DNA of 64,000 nt, taken from the NCBI RefSeq assembly GCF_024171945.1, contig NZ_JAMTCR010000002.1, positions 1,302,001 to 1,366,000 on the forward strand. Reading direction: 5' to 3'. The stretch comes from Actinokineospora globicatena (GTDB lineage Bacteria > Actinomycetota > Actinomycetes > Mycobacteriales > Pseudonocardiaceae). Positions 1 to 8,150 of this stretch are shown piece after piece; position 1 is the stretch's first letter; each line of letters begins with the position of its first letter. The position numbers were made by a program, and so were the translations under genes. The notes below the pieces were generated by a model. The model had not been told where the DNA came from, did not search any database, and saw only the letters and a program-made list of their open reading frames with translations.

Positions 1-173
1 AGCCACACCGGTCCGACCGTGGTGGCGGCGCTGAACACCCCGGCCCACGTCCGCACCTTGTGCTCGGTCAGCGGGCCGACCCGGGTGATCCCCGCGTCGG
101 CCAGCCGCTCGTCGAGCCAGTCCTGCGCGCCCGCCTGCCATTCGGCGGACTTCCACTCGTCGACCACGTCCAC
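1..173 (-). CDS. Probable aminoglycoside phosphotransferase-family protein (N-terminal fragment)
   Basis: The reading frame begins with GTG at 173 and runs off the left edge, leaving about 57 residues. An in-frame TAG lies three codons upstream, so the start cannot be much earlier. The visible residues (WKSAEWQAGAQDWLDERLA, then GPLTEHKVRTWAGVFSA) resemble the start of actinobacterial phosphotransferases of the protein-kinase-like fold, but all catalytic motifs lie outside the window. It starts 9 bases after the stop of the saccharopine dehydrogenase-like gene, so it is probably the last visible member of that operon. The family call is tentative. Confidence 0.45.
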   Translation of the reverse strand, partial: MDVVDEWKSAEWQAGAQDWLDERLADAGITRVGPLTEHKVRTWAGVFSAATTVGPVW

Positions 174-182
174 GGTGGAACG

Positions 183-1277
183 CTAACGCGCGGCGATCCC
201 CTGCCGCTCCAGCTTTTCCAGCCACCGGCGGGACACGTCGACGGTCTCCGCCGCGCGGTGCAGGCCCGGTGCCAGCGCACCCGAGAGCACGTCGGCGATC
301 CCGACCGCCAGCGGCGTCGACACCAGTCGGGCCATCGCGCTGTCGTTGTCGTCGCCGACCACGTCGAGCACGTGCTCCCCCGACCACTCCGCGCCGTCGT
401 CGCCGCGCACCGTCAGCGCCACCGCCAGCACGACCCGGTCGCGGTCGGCCTCGGTCGTCGGGTAGCGGGCGGCGAGATCCGCGGCCAGCGCGGTGATCCG
501 GTCGGGATCGGGGTCGCGCAGCTCGGCGAACACCGGCTCCCACGCCTGCCGCCACCCGTCCAACCGCAGCGTCCCGCGCACGAACCGCTCCAGCCGCCAG
601 TGGCTGGGCAGGTGGTACTGCTCGACGAACGGCAGGCTGTCGCGATTCGGGTACGCCTCGAACCGCTCCCCGCGCAGCACGTGACCGGTCGTGGCCTCCC
701 ACGGTCGCTCGGCCACCGTCTCCACGCCGCCGTCGATGTAGCGGGCGGGCGAGAGCAGCGCCGTCAGCACGCCCCTCGGCGCCCAGCTGAACCGGTACCG
801 GAACTCGTTGGGCACCGCGGGGATGCCGCCGCAGTAGGAGGTGAACGTCGCCGTCGCCGGACCTTCGACCTCGGCCCGAGCGATCAGGTCGTGGGCCAGC
901 AGGTGGTCGATGCCCGGGTCCAGCCCGGCCTCGGTGAGCAGCACGACCCCCGCGTCGCGGGCCGCGTCGGCGTACCCGGCGATCTCGGGCGAGACGTAGC
1001 TGGTGTTGGCGAAGTGGGAACCGTTGGCCAGGCTCAACTTCAGCAGTCGGACGTGCTCGGTCGCGGGCAGCATCGACACAACGACGTCACCGCGGCCGGG
1101 GTCCAAATCGTCGAGCGCGCGCGGCGCGACCCGGCCGGTGAGCGCGAGCCGGTCGATGCACGCGGCGGCCTTGTCCCTCGTCCGTCCATAGAGGACTATG
1201 TCGGCCGTGTCGGCGAGCACGCGGACGCCGCCGCCGGTGGACAGGCCGGTGCCGACCCAGTGCACGGTCTCAGCCAT
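183..1277 (-). CDS. Saccharopine dehydrogenase-family oxidoreductase (Lys9-like)
   Basis: This 364-residue protein has an N-terminal NAD(P)-binding fold (GTGLSTGGGVRVL near residue 9, SMLPATEH near 70, TEAGLDPGIDH near 120). A C-terminal catalytic-type domain characteristic of saccharopine dehydrogenases follows (TSYCGGIPAVPNEFRYRFSWAPRGVL). Known relatives interconvert saccharopine with glutamate and aminoadipate semialdehyde. The ATG overlaps the end of the upstream Lys1-like gene by 8 bases, so the two are translationally coupled and probably act on the same or consecutive intermediates. The substrate cannot be read from sequence; some family members act on other N-(carboxyalkyl) amino acids. 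Confidence 0.8.
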   Translation of the reverse strand: MAETVHWVGTGLSTGGGVRVLADTADIVLYGRTRDKAAACIDRLALTGRVAPRALDDLDPGRGDVVVSMLPATEHVRLLKLSLANGSHFANTSYVSPEIAGYADAARDAGVVLLTEAGLDPGIDHLLAHDLIARAEVEGPATATFTSYCGGIPAVPNEFRYRFSWAPRGVLTALLSPARYIDGGVETVAERPWEATTGHVLRGERFEAYPNRDSLPFVEQYHLPSHWRLERFVRGTLRLDGWRQAWEPVFAELRDPDPDRITALAADLAARYPTTEADRDRVVLAVALTVRGDDGAEWSGEHVLDVVGDDNDSAMARLVSTPLAVGIADVLSGALAPGLHRAAETVDVSRRWLEKLERQGIAAR

Positions 1278-2301
1278 TGATGGCCTCCTTCGCCACGCCG
1301 GTGCGGAAGTGCTCCAACGCCCGCGCCCACTCGTCGCCGCCGTGGCCCAGGGTGCGCAGCAGCGGGGTCAGGTCCGCGGAGAACGCCACGCTCGCCTCCC
1401 TCGGCAGCAACGACGGCAGGTTGTCGATGGCGATGATGTCGACCGGCGGGTCCGCGCGCAGCCGCCGGGCGGGTTCGTCCCAGTCGGTGATCCGGTCGTA
1501 CACCGGGAGGACGTTGCAGTCGGAGGTGACGTCGCAGGTCACGTCCGAGATCACCGAGAGCGTGCGCCCCGGCGTGTCCAGGTCGGCGTCGGTGACGAAC
1601 GGGGGCACCGGCGTCGTGGTGAGCACGGCGTTGACCAGCAGGTCGTGTGCCAGCAGGGCGGGCTTGTCCAGGTCGCGGGTCTCGGCGAGGTCCCACGCGG
1701 TCGCGTCGAGCCCGGCGACGGCCAGGGCGTCCAGCGCACCCCGACCGCTGCGGCCCAGGGCGCCGACGACGAGGGCACGGGCGTCGACGTGGCCGCGCAG
1801 TGCCGTGTCCAGCTCGTCACGGGTCAACGGGCGCAGCGGTGTGGTGAGCGAGCCGCGCAGGTGCAGGACGGCGAGCGCGGCGCCCACGTACCCGGCCCAG
1901 TAGCCGAACGCGGCGAGCCTGCGGCCGTTGGCACCGGTCAGGTACTCCAGGTCGAGCAGCGCGCCGCCACCGCAGGTGAACCGGTCGAGCAGTGCGGCCG
2001 CGCCGTCCTGGCCCTTGTACGCGTGTCCGAAGTAGACGTGCTGGTGGCGCAACTCCGCTGGGGCGTCGGGGAGTTCCTTGAGGCCGACGACGAACACGTC
2101 GTCCGGGGCGTCGACCCAGGAACCGGTCTCGGCGACCGCGCAGCCCGCCGCCGCGTAGTCGCCGGTGTCGAACACGCGTTGCGGGGAGTCCTCGACGGTG
2201 ACGGTGATCCCGGCGTCGACCAGGGTGCGGGCGTCGTCGGGCACGATCGGGGCACGGCGCTCGGTGGTTCGCACCTCGTGCCGCAGCCACAGGTGGGTCA
2301 T
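1270..2301 (-). CDS. Saccharopine dehydrogenase, L-lysine-forming type (Lys1-like)
   Basis: The product has 343 residues. Its start (LWLRHEVRTTERRAPIVP, then VEDSPQRVF near residue 37) matches the alanine dehydrogenase/transhydrogenase-like N-terminal domain of fungal Lys1, including the VEDSPQ signature. GALGRSGRGALDA near residue 170 is the dinucleotide-binding loop, and SDVTCDVTSDCNVLP is typical of Lys1 enzymes. Lys1 catalyses NAD-dependent interconversion of saccharopine with lysine and 2-oxoglutarate. A GGAGGA ribosome site lies 7 bases before the ATG. The gene follows the isocitrate lyase-family gene by 16 bases and overlaps the Lys9-like gene. Whether the direction is lysine breakdown or a biosynthetic use is unknown. 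Confidence 0.8.
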   Translation of the reverse strand: MTHLWLRHEVRTTERRAPIVPDDARTLVDAGITVTVEDSPQRVFDTGDYAAAGCAVAETGSWVDAPDDVFVVGLKELPDAPAELRHQHVYFGHAYKGQDGAAALLDRFTCGGGALLDLEYLTGANGRRLAAFGYWAGYVGAALAVLHLRGSLTTPLRPLTRDELDTALRGHVDARALVVGALGRSGRGALDALAVAGLDATAWDLAETRDLDKPALLAHDLLVNAVLTTTPVPPFVTDADLDTPGRTLSVISDVTCDVTSDCNVLPVYDRITDWDEPARRLRADPPVDIIAIDNLPSLLPREASVAFSADLTPLLRTLGHGGDEWARALEHFRTGVAKEAING

Positions 2302-2317
2302 CGGGTGTCCTCCACGG

Positions 2318-3142
2318 TCAGTCGATCAGCGCGTCGGCTTGCGCGTAGCTCATGGCGCCGGTGGTCAGGGTGAAGGTGCCCGATTCGGCGATCTCCTGCG
2401 CGGCGAGCACGGCGGCGGTGAGCGCGGCCCTGGGCAGGGCCGAGCCGAGGCTGATCCGGCGGGCGCCGAGCTCGCCCAGCTTGGTGACCGAGCAGCGCGC
2501 CGCCGGTCCGGCCGCGAGCACGTTGACCGGCTTGTCGACCGCGGCGCAGACGGCCTTGATCGAGTCCAGGTCCGGCAGGCCCGGGGCGTAGAGCACGTCC
2601 GCACCCGCCTCGGCGAAGGCCTGCAACCGGCGGATGGTGTCGTCCAGGTCGGGTCTGCCGTTCAGGAAGTTCTCCGCGCGGGCGGTGAGGGTGAACGGGA
2701 ACGGCAGCGCCCTGGCGGCCTCGGCGGCGGCGGTGATCCGCTCCACGGCGAGCCCGAGGTCGTAGATCCGGTCGTCGTCCCGGCCGGTCGCGTCCTCGAT
2801 CGACCCGCCGACCAGCCCGGCCTCCCCGGCGAGCCGGATGGTCTCGGCTACGTCCTCCGGTTGGTCACCGAAGCCGTTCTCCAGGTCGGCGGACACCGGC
2901 AGGGTGGTGGCCGAGATGATCGCCGTGGCGTTGGCCAGCGTCTCCGCCCTGCTCACCAGGTTGGCGCCGTCCGCGCGACCGAGGGTGAAGGCCAGACCCG
3001 CGCTGGTCGTGGCCAGCGCGCGGAAGCCGAGCCCGGTCAGCAGCCGCGCGGTCCCCGCGTCCCACGCGTTGGCCACCACGAAGGCCCCCGGACCCCGGTG
3101 CAACTGGGCGAACGCCTCAGCCCGGGCGTGCTGGTCGGACAT
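2318..3142 (-). CDS. Isocitrate lyase/PEP mutase family protein
   Basis: The 274-residue protein shows the family pattern. It includes NAWDAGTARLL (residues 25-35), the metal-binding segment SADLENGFGD (84-93, equivalent to the D-x-ENGYG motif) and GGSIEDATG (112-120). The superfamily makes or breaks C-C or P-C bonds next to a carboxylate, as in isocitrate, 2-methylisocitrate and oxaloacetate lyases or PEP mutase. This short form lacks the long catalytic-loop insertions of true isocitrate lyase and has no obvious KKCGH loop, so the substrate is open. The ATG at 3142 has an AGAGAGGGG ribosome site. An open frame continues upstream to 3910 but overlaps the transporter gene and was not used. Confidence 0.75.
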   Translation of the reverse strand: MSDQHARAEAFAQLHRGPGAFVVANAWDAGTARLLTGLGFRALATTSAGLAFTLGRADGANLVSRAETLANATAIISATTLPVSADLENGFGDQPEDVAETIRLAGEAGLVGGSIEDATGRDDDRIYDLGLAVERITAAAEAARALPFPFTLTARAENFLNGRPDLDDTIRRLQAFAEAGADVLYAPGLPDLDSIKAVCAAVDKPVNVLAAGPAARCSVTKLGELGARRISLGSALPRAALTAAVLAAQEIAESGTFTLTTGAMSYAQADALID

Positions 3143-3177
3143 CGGAACCCCTCTCTGGTGACTGGGTGGGTGCCAAG

Positions 3178-4098
3178 CTAGATCACATCGCCATCCTGGC
3201 GGGTTCGCGTGAGCCGAACGGGTGAGCGGGGCGCCACGTCCGGCCGCTTGCTGCGGGCCACGGCGACCCCGGCGAGGCACAGCGCCCCGCCGACCAGGGT
3301 GAGCGCGGTGGGGACCTCGCCGAGCAGCAGCCAGGACATGAGCAGGACCAGCGTGGGGACGACGTAGGTGGTCGCGCCCATCCGGCCCGCAGTGGTCCGG
3401 GAGAGGGCGTACGCCCAGGTGTAGAACGCCAGCGCCGTGGGGAACAGGCCCAGGTAGACCATGCCGATGACCGAACTGGTCGGCGCGGTCCGCAGCCCGT
3501 CGAGCAGCTGCCCGGAGAACGGGAGCGTGGCGACGGCGCCGATGACGCAGCCGAACGTGGTCACCTGCAGCGCGGAACCGTGCCGCAGGGCGGGTTTCTG
3601 CAGCACCACACCACCGGCGTAGCTGATCGCCGCCGCCACGCACAGCACGATCCCCAGCAACGACGACGTCCCCGCCCCGGACGTCGACACCCCGACCACC
3701 ACGGCCCCCGCGAAGGAAACCCCCATCCCCAACAGCAACCGCGGCGGGAATCCCTCGTTCAGCAACCACCCACCGAGAAGCGCGATCAAGATCGGCCCGA
3801 TGTTGACCAACATCGCGGCCGTCCCGGCGTCGACCAGCTTCTCGCCCCAGTTCAAAATGACCATATAACCGCCGAACCACAGCAATCCGGACCCGATGAT
3901 CCCCGGCCACGCCCCGCGCCCCGGCAGCCCTTCCCCGCGCAGCACCAGGAAGAGCAGCAACGCCACCGCCCCGCTCAGCAGCCGCCCCTCAGCCAACGCC
4001 CCCGCCGAAAAGTGCGGCGCGGCATCCCGGATCACCACAAAAGCCGACGCCCACAACACCGCGGTAACCGCTGCGGCCCCAGCCGCCCGTCGATCCAC
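3178..4098 (-). CDS. EamA-family (DMT) membrane transporter
   Basis: The protein has 306 residues with about ten hydrophobic segments arranged as two five-helix EamA repeats (first LWASAFVVIRDAAPHF; second repeat from about residue 145). DMT-superfamily members usually export amino acids or small metabolites. The start chosen is GTG 4098, preceded by GGGGAGG. The open frame extends to 4323, but that extension lacks transporter features. It is the first gene of the operon that continues with the lyase-family and saccharopine dehydrogenase genes, 35 bases downstream. Export of a product or intermediate of that pathway is a reasonable inference. Confidence 0.75.
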   Translation of the reverse strand: MDRRAAGAAAVTAVLWASAFVVIRDAAPHFSAGALAEGRLLSGAVALLLFLVLRGEGLPGRGAWPGIIGSGLLWFGGYMVILNWGEKLVDAGTAAMLVNIGPILIALLGGWLLNEGFPPRLLLGMGVSFAGAVVVGVSTSGAGTSSLLGIVLCVAAAISYAGGVVLQKPALRHGSALQVTTFGCVIGAVATLPFSGQLLDGLRTAPTSSVIGMVYLGLFPTALAFYTWAYALSRTTAGRMGATTYVVPTLVLLMSWLLLGEVPTALTLVGGALCLAGVAVARSKRPDVAPRSPVRLTRTRQDGDVI

Positions 4099-4407
4099 AA
4101 ACGCCTCCCCAGCCCAATTTCCGCGCAGCCTCCCACCCGCCCGTAAACCCGTCAACCAGCTTATTCGCCACCCCATTTCCGATGGCAGAAACCACTCCCC
4201 CGATGACCGTTTCCCACCCCCGCCGGTCACTCTCCAGCAACGCCCGGCTCCCGCCCGTGCCCACCCTGTGACCCATGACACCCCACGACACCCCTGGGTG
4301 TCACCTGGACAGGGTGCACCCACGGGTGCACTCGGGAGATGTGCGGCGCCGCGACCGGCAGGAGATCATGTCTGCTCGCGCGGCACGCCGCTGACCAGCC
4401 AAAAGAG

Positions 4408-4480
4408 TGGGCCGCCTGGGGCTCGAACCCAGAACCTACGGATTAAAAGTCCGCAGCTCTACCAATTGAGCTAACGGCCC
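4408..4480 (-). tRNA. tRNA-Lys (anticodon TTT)
   Basis: A 73-base cloverleaf reads on the minus strand. The acceptor stem GGGCCGU pairs with GCGGCCC, the D-arm is intact, the anticodon loop CTTTTAA gives anticodon TTT, and the T-arm contains GGTTCGAGCCCC. The discriminator base is A and no CCA is encoded. A 26-base partial copy lies 159 bases away at 4581-4606. Confidence 0.95.
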
Positions 4481-4580
4481 AGGGGGCCGAGTGTAGCGGC
4501 AACCCCGGTCGGGATGGACGGGCGGACGACGGCGCCGATGCGCGCTCCGCTTCGGTACCCGCACGGCACTCTTCGGAGAA

Positions 4581-4606
4581 CTCGAACCTAGAACCTACGG
4601 ATTAAA
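4581..4606 (-). repeat. Partial tRNA-Lys copy, possible attachment-site scar
   Basis: These 26 bases match 4422-4447 inside tRNA-Lys at 25 of 26 positions, in the same orientation. The copied part runs from the 3' side of the anticodon loop through the variable region into the T-loop, a stretch often used as the crossover core by tyrosine integrases. Nothing on either side continues the tRNA. No integrase gene is present nearby, so this may be the remnant of an excised or deleted integrated element. That reading is inference. Confidence 0.6.
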
Positions 4607-4783
4607 GGGCGGCCGCGTTTGGTCGGGATGGGGAAGGCGGGTCACCCGTTGCGGGGGGTGGATTGGGGTATCCGGGGTGGGGGTTGTGGTGGTGTGGTTG
4701 TGGGGCCTGCTTCTCGGGGAGGTGGGTATGGGGTGGCACAGGAGCGGGCCTCAGGGTGGGCCCGCTCCTGTGCGCAACAGGGG

Positions 4784-5329
4784 TTATGCGGCGGCGAAGA
4801 TGGTGTGTTCGTGGGGGGCGGGGGCCGGGGCGGCGACGCGGCCGGTCCAGAAGCGTTGGACGGCGGCCAGTTCGGCGGTGCTGGGTTGGGCGTTGGTGCA
4901 GCGGCCGCCTGCCATGACCTTGGCGCAGTTGCCGATGTCGGAGGGGTGGTTGAGGCTGAGGATGTGGCCGAACTCGTGCACCACGACGCGCAGGGCGCTG
5001 GCGCCGGAGCTGGTGATCTGGTTGCGGTAGAAGTAGATCTGGCCGCGGGTGCAGCCGACGCAGCTGGCGGTGCCGGGGGCTGAGCCGTTCTGGGCAGTGG
5101 TGATGGTGATGCCGCCGGTGCCGCGGACGAGTTTGACGCTGGTGACGCCCGCGTTCCAGATCTGCACGGCCTGGTCGACGGTCGCGGTGAGTTCGGCGGC
5201 GCGGCTGGAGTCGTAGTAGATGGTGCGCACGAGGGTCTGCTGCGGTGCCGCGGTCGCCGAGGCCGGGGTGGCCAGGGCGAAGAGGGTGAGGGCGCCGAGC
5301 AGCGCGGCGAGGAACCTGGTTCGGGACAT
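4784..5329 (-). CDS. Snapalysin-family secreted zinc metalloprotease (M7)
   Basis: The 181-residue protein begins with a clear signal peptide (MSRTRFLAALLGALTLFALA, cleavage likely after ASATA near residue 27). The zinc motif is HEFGHILSLNHPSD, giving H118, E119, H122 and a third ligand at H128 or D131, as in the snapalysin family of small extracellular Streptomyces proteases. Two cysteines at 90 and 93 (CVGC) and two more (C138 and about C147) may form disulfides. The ATG at 5329 is preceded by AAGGAG. The open frame extends to 5413, but that part lacks coding features. The protein is expected to be secreted and to hydrolyse extracellular protein. Confidence 0.85.
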   Translation of the reverse strand: MSRTRFLAALLGALTLFALATPASATAAPQQTLVRTIYYDSSRAAELTATVDQAVQIWNAGVTSVKLVRGTGGITITTAQNGSAPGTASCVGCTRGQIYFYRNQITSSGASALRVVVHEFGHILSLNHPSDIGNCAKVMAGGRCTNAQPSTAELAAVQRFWTGRVAAPAPAPHEHTIFAAA

Positions 5330-5688
5330 GGGAAAAGCTCCTTCGTGGGACATCCCCGTGGGACACTGGGGTCGTCCCAACGTAAAGCGGAACTGATCCG
5401 GGTCGGGACCCAACAGGACGCCATAACTCTTCCCACCGGTTTTCGCCCGGCCGTGCGCACGCGTGCTGCATCACCGCTTGTGATGCCCAGTCAGGATTGG
5501 CGTCACCTGTTGCGGTGGTGGGAATGCCGTCGATGTGGGGTTCGTGGCCGACCTATCTTCTTCGTTGTCCGCTTCCGTGTGCGGACAGGCGCAGAAGCGG
5601 TCGGTGGGCCCATCACCCCCGCCGGTCCGCTTCTGCGCCACCCAATCCGCTTGCGCCCACCCGCCGGGCTCGACCAGGGTTGGTGGCC
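5330..5688. other. Intergenic region between divergent snapalysin and Vgb-like genes
   Basis: These 359 bases separate divergently transcribed genes and must hold the promoters of both. I see no convincing coding sequence, RNA gene or strong palindrome. Open frames that cross it overlap the neighbouring genes and lack family features. Confidence 0.5.
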
Positions 5689-6552
5689 ATGACCGCGTAC
5701 CGCAGTTCCCTGGTGGTGGAGTTCCCCGTGGCGGCAGGTCCATACGGGATCGTCGTCGGGCCGGACGCGGCACTCTGGTTCACCAGGGTGCCAGGCGGCA
5801 TCGGCAGGCTCACCACGGCGGGCGAGGTCACCGACCACCCGGTCCCAGGTCGCCCGATGGCCATCACCACCGGCCCCGACGGCGCGCTCTGGTTCACCAA
5901 CGAGGACCGCGTCGGCCGCATCACCACCACCGGCGAGGTCACCGGCTTCGACCTCCCCAACCCCGGCGCGGGCCCGTACGGCATCACGACCGGCCCCGAC
6001 GGTGCGCTCTGGTTCACCGAGATGAACGCCAGCAAGCTCGGCCGCATCACCCCCGGCGGCGACGTCACCGAGTTCGACCTCCCCCCAGGCGCCTTTCCCG
6101 CCCACATCACCACCGGCCCGGACGACGCACTCTGGTTCACCCTCAACCAGGCCAACGCCATCGGCCGCAGCACCCCGAGCGGCGACATCACCACCTTCCC
6201 CCTGCCGACCGCCGCCGCTGCCCCCGTCGGCATCTGCGCCCGCGAGGACGCACTGTGGTTCGTCGAGATCGGCGCGGGCCAGATCGGCCGAATCACCCCT
6301 GACGGCGACATCACCGAGTTTCCCCTGCCCGACCGCACCGCCCGCCCGCACGCCATCACCGCGGGCCCAAACGGCTGCTGGTTCACCGAGTGGGGCGCGG
6401 GCCACGTCGGCTGGATCGACCAGAACGGCGCCATCGAGCGGTACCCCCTACCCAACCCCAAGTCCGAGCCGCACGGCATCACCGTCACCGACGACGGCGC
6501 GGTCTGGATAGCGCTGGAGACCGGCTCAATCGCCCGGCTGACCAGGGGCTAG
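5689..6552 (+). CDS. vgb: Virginiamycin B lyase-like seven-bladed beta-propeller
   Basis: The protein has 287 residues, close to the size of known Vgb lyases. It consists of about seven repeats of roughly 42 residues with the core G-P-D-x-A-L-W-F-T followed by GRIT. In Vgb, two histidines and a glutamate on the last blades catalyse linearisation of type B streptogramins by C-O bond elimination. Candidate equivalents here are H221 (ARPHAIT), H262 (EPHGIT) and E277 (ALETG). ATG 5689 is chosen because the repeat structure starts directly after it. Many actinomycetes carry Vgb-like propellers whose substrate is unproven, so resistance should not be assumed. The stop overlaps the stop of the opposite-strand esterase remnant by two bases. 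Confidence 0.75.
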   Translation: MTAYRSSLVVEFPVAAGPYGIVVGPDAALWFTRVPGGIGRLTTAGEVTDHPVPGRPMAITTGPDGALWFTNEDRVGRITTTGEVTGFDLPNPGAGPYGITTGPDGALWFTEMNASKLGRITPGGDVTEFDLPPGAFPAHITTGPDDALWFTLNQANAIGRSTPSGDITTFPLPTAAAAPVGICAREDALWFVEIGAGQIGRITPDGDITEFPLPDRTARPHAITAGPNGCWFTEWGAGHVGWIDQNGAIERYPLPNPKSEPHGITVTDDGAVWIALETGSIARLTRG

Positions 6553-7960
6553 CCGCCCCAGAAGGCGCAGTGGTGCCTGCCGACGAAGTCGACCGGCCCG
6601 GACCCCCGCGGGGTGAGCTCTTCGACGTACGGGAACCGGGGCCAGTCAGTGCTGCCGGTCCTGGCGAACGCGGCCCACTGGTCGATCATCCGCTCGGACA
6701 GCCGCTGCTGCCCCGGCGTGAACTCCGGGCTGAACCCACCCAGGTCGAACAGGGACCACAGTTCGGACGCGTGCTGCGCGCCCATCGGCATCGTGGTCGG
6801 CCCCGGAGCTAGCAGCGGCGCCCGCCGATCAGCGAACTCGTACTGGTGCGCCGGCACGTGCCGGGCGAGTGCGCGGGAGGTCGCGTACTGGGTGCAAGCC
6901 CACTTGCTGTCGGTTGTGATGGCTGTCCAGGTCAGTGCGCCGGAGTCGTAGTGCTCTCTGGGGTACTCCGCGCTGACCGAGGGGCCGTCTCACTCATCAC
7001 CGCGGCGAACGTCTGCTCCGTCATCGCGGTGGAGCGGTCGTCGTACCGAGAGACCCCCTGCGTGGTTTCATCCCGCGTGTTGCCGGAGAGAACCGGTGCG
7101 CGGTGGAAGTCGCCTCTGCGGATGGCCTGACCGGGGTGCGTGGGCAGGAACGCGGTGCCGTAGGCGGGCTGGATGAACTTCTGCTGCACCGGCCAGAGCG
7201 CGTCCACCGACAGGCCCCGCAGGCAGGCGATGGCCGCATCGCCCGTGCAGCCCAATTGCTCAGCGGTGCTCTTGCCCTGCGCCGTGCGGGCTGTGCGGGC
7301 CCACGACGCGCGGATCACCGCCGAACACGGCGAGCGCGCCGTCTGGCTGCTGGGCGACGACTTCGGACAGCGGGTCGTAGATGTCGTCCGCGGGCTGCTT
7401 GCGGTACTCGGTGTTCGCGATCCAGCTCGTCAGGCACGACCCGCTCTGCAGCACGACCTTGGCGAACAGCCCGCGTGCCTGCGGCGCCGTCATCAAGGCG
7501 CAGCTGCTGACACCGCCCGCGGATTGGCCCATGATGGTGACGTTGTCCGGGTCGCCGCCGAACGCCGCCGCGTTGCGCTGGGTCCACCGCAGCGCGGCCA
7601 GCTGGTCGGCTACGCCGAACGTCCGGGATCCCGGGAGGCCGGGGTGTCCGAAGTAGCCGAACACGCCGAGCCGGTAGTTCGGGGCGACCACCACCACGTC
7701 ACCTCGCGCGGCCAGTCGCTGTGCGCCGTAGTTGCCTGCCGCGCCCATGTGGAACCCGCCGCCGTGCAACCAGACCACGACGGGCTTGGGCGTTCGGCTT
7801 CGTGGCGCTGGCACCTCCAGGTGTAGGCAGCCCTCGCTCCTACTGCCCTCCGGGAGTTCGCCGGGGTACTTCAAGCGGTCGCGCTGACCACCTGCCATCG
7901 GTTCACAGCCGGGACTCCTCTCGAACGGGGTTCCAGCAACCCGGTTCGACGAGGAAGCGG
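6549..7960 (-). pseudogene. Carboxylesterase type B remnant, frameshifted and 5'-truncated
   Basis: Three consecutive segments encode parts of one alpha/beta-hydrolase. Segment one (about 7960-7300) carries the oxyanion motif WLHGGGFHMG and the nucleophile elbow GQSAGG. Segment two (about 7318-6975) is in a different frame (EQLGCTGDAAIACLRGL, VLSGNTRDE). Segment three (about 6970-6549) returns to the first frame (EYPREHYDSGALTWTAI, GAQHASELWSLF). The frame changes fall near 7300 and 6975 and compensate each other. The usual N-terminal 60-70 residues (TxxGxVxG, FxGIPYA) are missing. Either two indels inactivated the gene or both are sequencing errors; the missing start supports true decay. Confidence 0.75.
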
Positions 7961-8150
7961 CACTCAAGGTCAACCGGGTCGCGTCGGACGTCCTAGGGAC
8001 TCGCCCGACCCCTTGAGCGTACGCCGTATCGTCCGGCGCGGTGCACCGTGCGTCAGCGGTGTTGCCCCATCCGGGCGGCTGGGGCGGGAAACCTTCAGCT
8101 CGTCCGCACCGGTGCCAATACCACCGACACGCGTACCGAGAGGGAGTGCC

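Noticed and set aside
5689..6552. Regularly spaced repeats that could suggest a CRISPR-like array
   Set aside because: The repeats are in-frame beta-propeller blades of the Vgb-like protein, imperfect and without spacer structure.
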